From contig CAZCOS010000083.1 of NCBI GenBank assembly GCA_964500605.1, positions 1 to 7,544 on the forward strand: DNA of 7,544 bases, read 5' to 3'. The first letter of the stretch is position 1, and the number at the start of each line of letters is the position of its first letter. Below the pieces are notes generated by a model that saw nothing but the letters and a program-made list of their open reading frames with translations, was not told the origin of the DNA and made no database searches. Shown one piece after another: positions 6,172 through 7,544 of this stretch. The position numbers were made by a program, and so were the translations under genes. Source of the DNA: Sterolibacterium sp964500605. Lineage in GTDB: Bacteria; Pseudomonadota; Gammaproteobacteria; Burkholderiales; Rhodocyclaceae.

Positions 6172-7020
6172 TCACACTCCTCCTGCAAGAGGACGCAGGC
6201 TAAGTTCGCCACTAAGCAGATGCTCCACCCCGTTTCCGGTTTCCAGCAGGAGGCGGCCTTCTTCATCCACACCCCGACAAATCCCCTCCCGCACGGGCCC
6301 TTCGTCGCCCAGCAGACGAACCGGTTGATTCTGAAAGGCGTGGTGAGCACACCAGTCTGCTTGCAATACGGCAAACCCTTGCCGGGAAAAAATTTCCAGG
6401 CGGGCCTGCAAGGCGGCCAGCAAATGCGCGAGCAGCGTGGCGGTGCCAGGCAACGGTTGAAAAAAATCATCGAGGGTGGCGACCTGTTGGCGCAGGGCAT
6501 CGGGTAAGCCAACGGGCAGTCGCCGGTTCAGGCCAATACCAATGACCGCCGCTGTGCCCCCTGCCGCGCTGCCGGACACGAGCTCGGTCAGGATGCCAGC
6601 CAGCTTGCGCGAACCGACGAGCACATCATTGGGCCACTTTAATTGCGCAGGCGTTGTGCAAGGACCAGACGAAGAAACCGCAGCCAAGGCATTCAGCGCA
6701 TCGATCACGGCCAGCCCGGCCGTAAGCGAAAGCCCGCTCAGAGAAGTGCCGCGCGGAAATCGCCAGAGAAGGGAAAACATGAGCGTATCGCCCGGCGCAC
6801 TGTGCCAGACTCGCCCACGGCGACCCCGTCCTGCCGTCTGCTGCCCGGCCACGATGACCGTCCCCGAAGGTGCTCCCGCCTCGGCCCGCACCATCAGGCG
6901 AGTATTGGTCGAATCGCAGCGTTCCAGCACATCGACATCAAATCGGCAAGCCAACCCGCCACAAACCCCCAGCGCAGCTGCGATGTCAGCAACTTCGGGC
7001 AGATCGGCGTGGATAGACAT
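6172..7020 (-). CDS. birA: Biotin--[acetyl-CoA-carboxylase] ligase, catalytic form without DNA-binding domain
   Basis: The enzyme activates biotin to biotinyl-AMP and transfers it to biotin-carrier domains such as that of acetyl-CoA carboxylase. The 282-residue product shows CDSTN (35-39), the biotin-binding loop QTAGRGRRGRVWHS (61-74), LKWPNDVL (127-134), RKLAGILTE (138-146) and GIGLN (151-155). A small C-terminal domain follows (about 232-280, RLLGDEGPVREGICRGVDEE). There is no N-terminal helix-turn-helix, so unlike E. coli BirA it should not act as a biotin-operon repressor. ATG 7020 gives a normal length for the short class; the ribosome site before it is weak. coaX starts 4 nt after its stop. 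A GATAAT sequence at 7055-7060 (minus strand) could be a -10 box, but no matching -35 is evident. Confidence 0.95.
   Translation of the reverse strand: MSIHADLPEVADIAAALGVCGGLACRFDVDVLERCDSTNTRLMVRAEAGAPSGTVIVAGQQTAGRGRRGRVWHSAPGDTLMFSLLWRFPRGTSLSGLSLTAGLAVIDALNALAAVSSSGPCTTPAQLKWPNDVLVGSRKLAGILTELVSGSAAGGTAAVIGIGLNRRLPVGLPDALRQQVATLDDFFQPLPGTATLLAHLLAALQARLEIFSRQGFAVLQADWCAHHAFQNQPVRLLGDEGPVREGICRGVDEEGRLLLETGNGVEHLLSGELSLRPLAGGV
6177..6184 (-). promoter_or_regulatory. Strong ribosome binding site of coaX, inside the end of birA
   Basis: AGGAGGAG on the minus strand lies 9 nt before ATG 6167. It is the best Shine-Dalgarno sequence in the window and decides the coaX start against the longer open frame that runs into birA. 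It sits within the last codons of birA. Confidence 0.85.
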
Positions 7021-7117
7021 GCGGTAGGAAAAAGAATGACCTAAAGAAGGCAGGATTATCCTTCATTCGGTCACCTGCTCATGCGCAAGATGCAACACGC
7101 CGACAGCGCACCACAAA

Positions 7118-7525
7118 TCAGCCCGGACACTGCTTCCAGTTGGTAAATGAATTCGGACAACTTGCCGCCATGTCGAGACGTTTCATGAGCTCAACAATAA
7201 TCCTCTCTGGCATGGGCGGGTTCAAGGAATACCCCGGCCAACGGGCCATGACACGACTGGCTGCAGCTTTCAAAAGGATTTTTCGGTCAAATCCAGCAGG
7301 AACGTTTTGGTCAATAACATTTTCTTTGACTGTCAAAAAGCCGTTACTATCACCACTGCAGGTTAAATCAATAGCCAAACTGTAGCTGTCCGGATAAAAC
7401 CCTCCACCCTTGGATACAAAACACATAAGATTGATTGTGCTACCTATCAAAAAACCACACCAGGTCGGTGTATTTAGTCGCCCCTGATATATCAATAACC
7501 CATTGATATTACTAAGATAACGCAA
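7118..7525 (-). CDS. Unrecognised AT-rich open reading frame (hypothetical or remnant)
   Basis: This frame could encode up to 135 residues, from TTG 7525 to TGA 7118; I recognise no family. An in-frame stop lies at 7535-7537, so it does not continue off the window. Neither TTG 7525 nor the first ATG (inside the LMCF segment) has a clear ribosome site, so the start is unresolved. The protein contains WCGF, a Gly/Tyr patch GGGFYPDSY, four well-spaced cysteines and the ending FTNWKQCPG. There is no obvious signal peptide or long membrane helix. By hand count 7141-7544 is about 43% GC, well below its neighbours, falling to about 23% in the last 44 nt, and the codons are AT-rich. It may be a transferred gene, the 3' part of a broken gene, or non-coding sequence. 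If it is not a gene, 7021-7544 holds no other gene that I can see. Confidence 0.4.
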   Translation of the reverse strand: MRYLSNINGLLIYQGRLNTPTWCGFLIGSTINLMCFVSKGGGFYPDSYSLAIDLTCSGDSNGFLTVKENVIDQNVPAGFDRKILLKAAASRVMARWPGYSLNPPMPERIIVELMKRLDMAASCPNSFTNWKQCPG

Positions 7526-7544
7526 TGTTTTATGTTATAATTTC

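Noticed and set aside
6168..6512. N-terminal extension of coaX reaching into birA
   Set aside because: The added residues overlap birA out of frame and do not look like CoaX. A strong ribosome site points to ATG 6167.
7043..7067. Hairpin GAAGG-N9-CCTTC upstream of birA, considered as a terminator for the orphan frame
   Set aside because: The core stem is 5 bp and AT-rich with a 9-nt loop, and no separate T-run follows it. It is too weak to call.
7536..7541. Perfect plus-strand TATAAT at the window edge, considered as a promoter
   Set aside because: No -35 match is found at 16-18 nt upstream, and the region is so AT-rich that the hexamer is expected by chance.

Overview
The window reads as ordinary, gene-dense chromosome from a betaproteobacterium, most likely Burkholderiales. 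The support is the coaE-zapD-yacG order, a birA-coaX-SPOR protein block, and a TonB/ExbB pair of the betaproteobacterial type, with ExbB carrying a signal peptide and Ala/Pro-rich linker. Sampled coding segments counted by hand are about 58-67% GC. The family assignment is inferred from gene order and protein style, not from any search.

Every convincing gene is on the minus strand, so the transcription order runs from high to low coordinates. An AT-rich orphan reading frame (7525-7118) comes first. Next is a vitamin/cofactor block: birA (7020-6172) and coaX (6167-5358), separated by 4 nt. trpB2 (5285-3933) encodes a PLP-dependent TrpB-like enzyme. It is followed by a membrane-anchored SPOR-domain protein (3909-3232), whose stop overlaps the start of coaE (3235-2582). 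zapD (2486-1725) and yacG (1697-1479) follow. After a 104-nt gap come tonB (1374-715) and exbB (640 to beyond position 1); exbD would be expected just outside.

Functionally, BirA biotinylates carboxylases such as acetyl-CoA carboxylase. CoaX and CoaE catalyse the first and last steps of CoA synthesis from pantothenate. ZapD and the SPOR protein point to cell division and the envelope. YacG is a small zinc protein linked to DNA gyrase inhibition. TonB/ExbB energises outer-membrane uptake of iron chelates and similar ligands. TrpB2 is the one gene out of theme.

I found no convincing new system, mobile element, CRISPR array, tRNA or rRNA. The points worth a second look are a C10 homopolymer inside the start of yacG, the intercalated trpB2, the AT-rich orphan frame at the right edge, and two small intergenic hairpins. 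No stretch over 300 nt is empty unless the orphan frame is rejected; 7021-7544 would then be non-coding.
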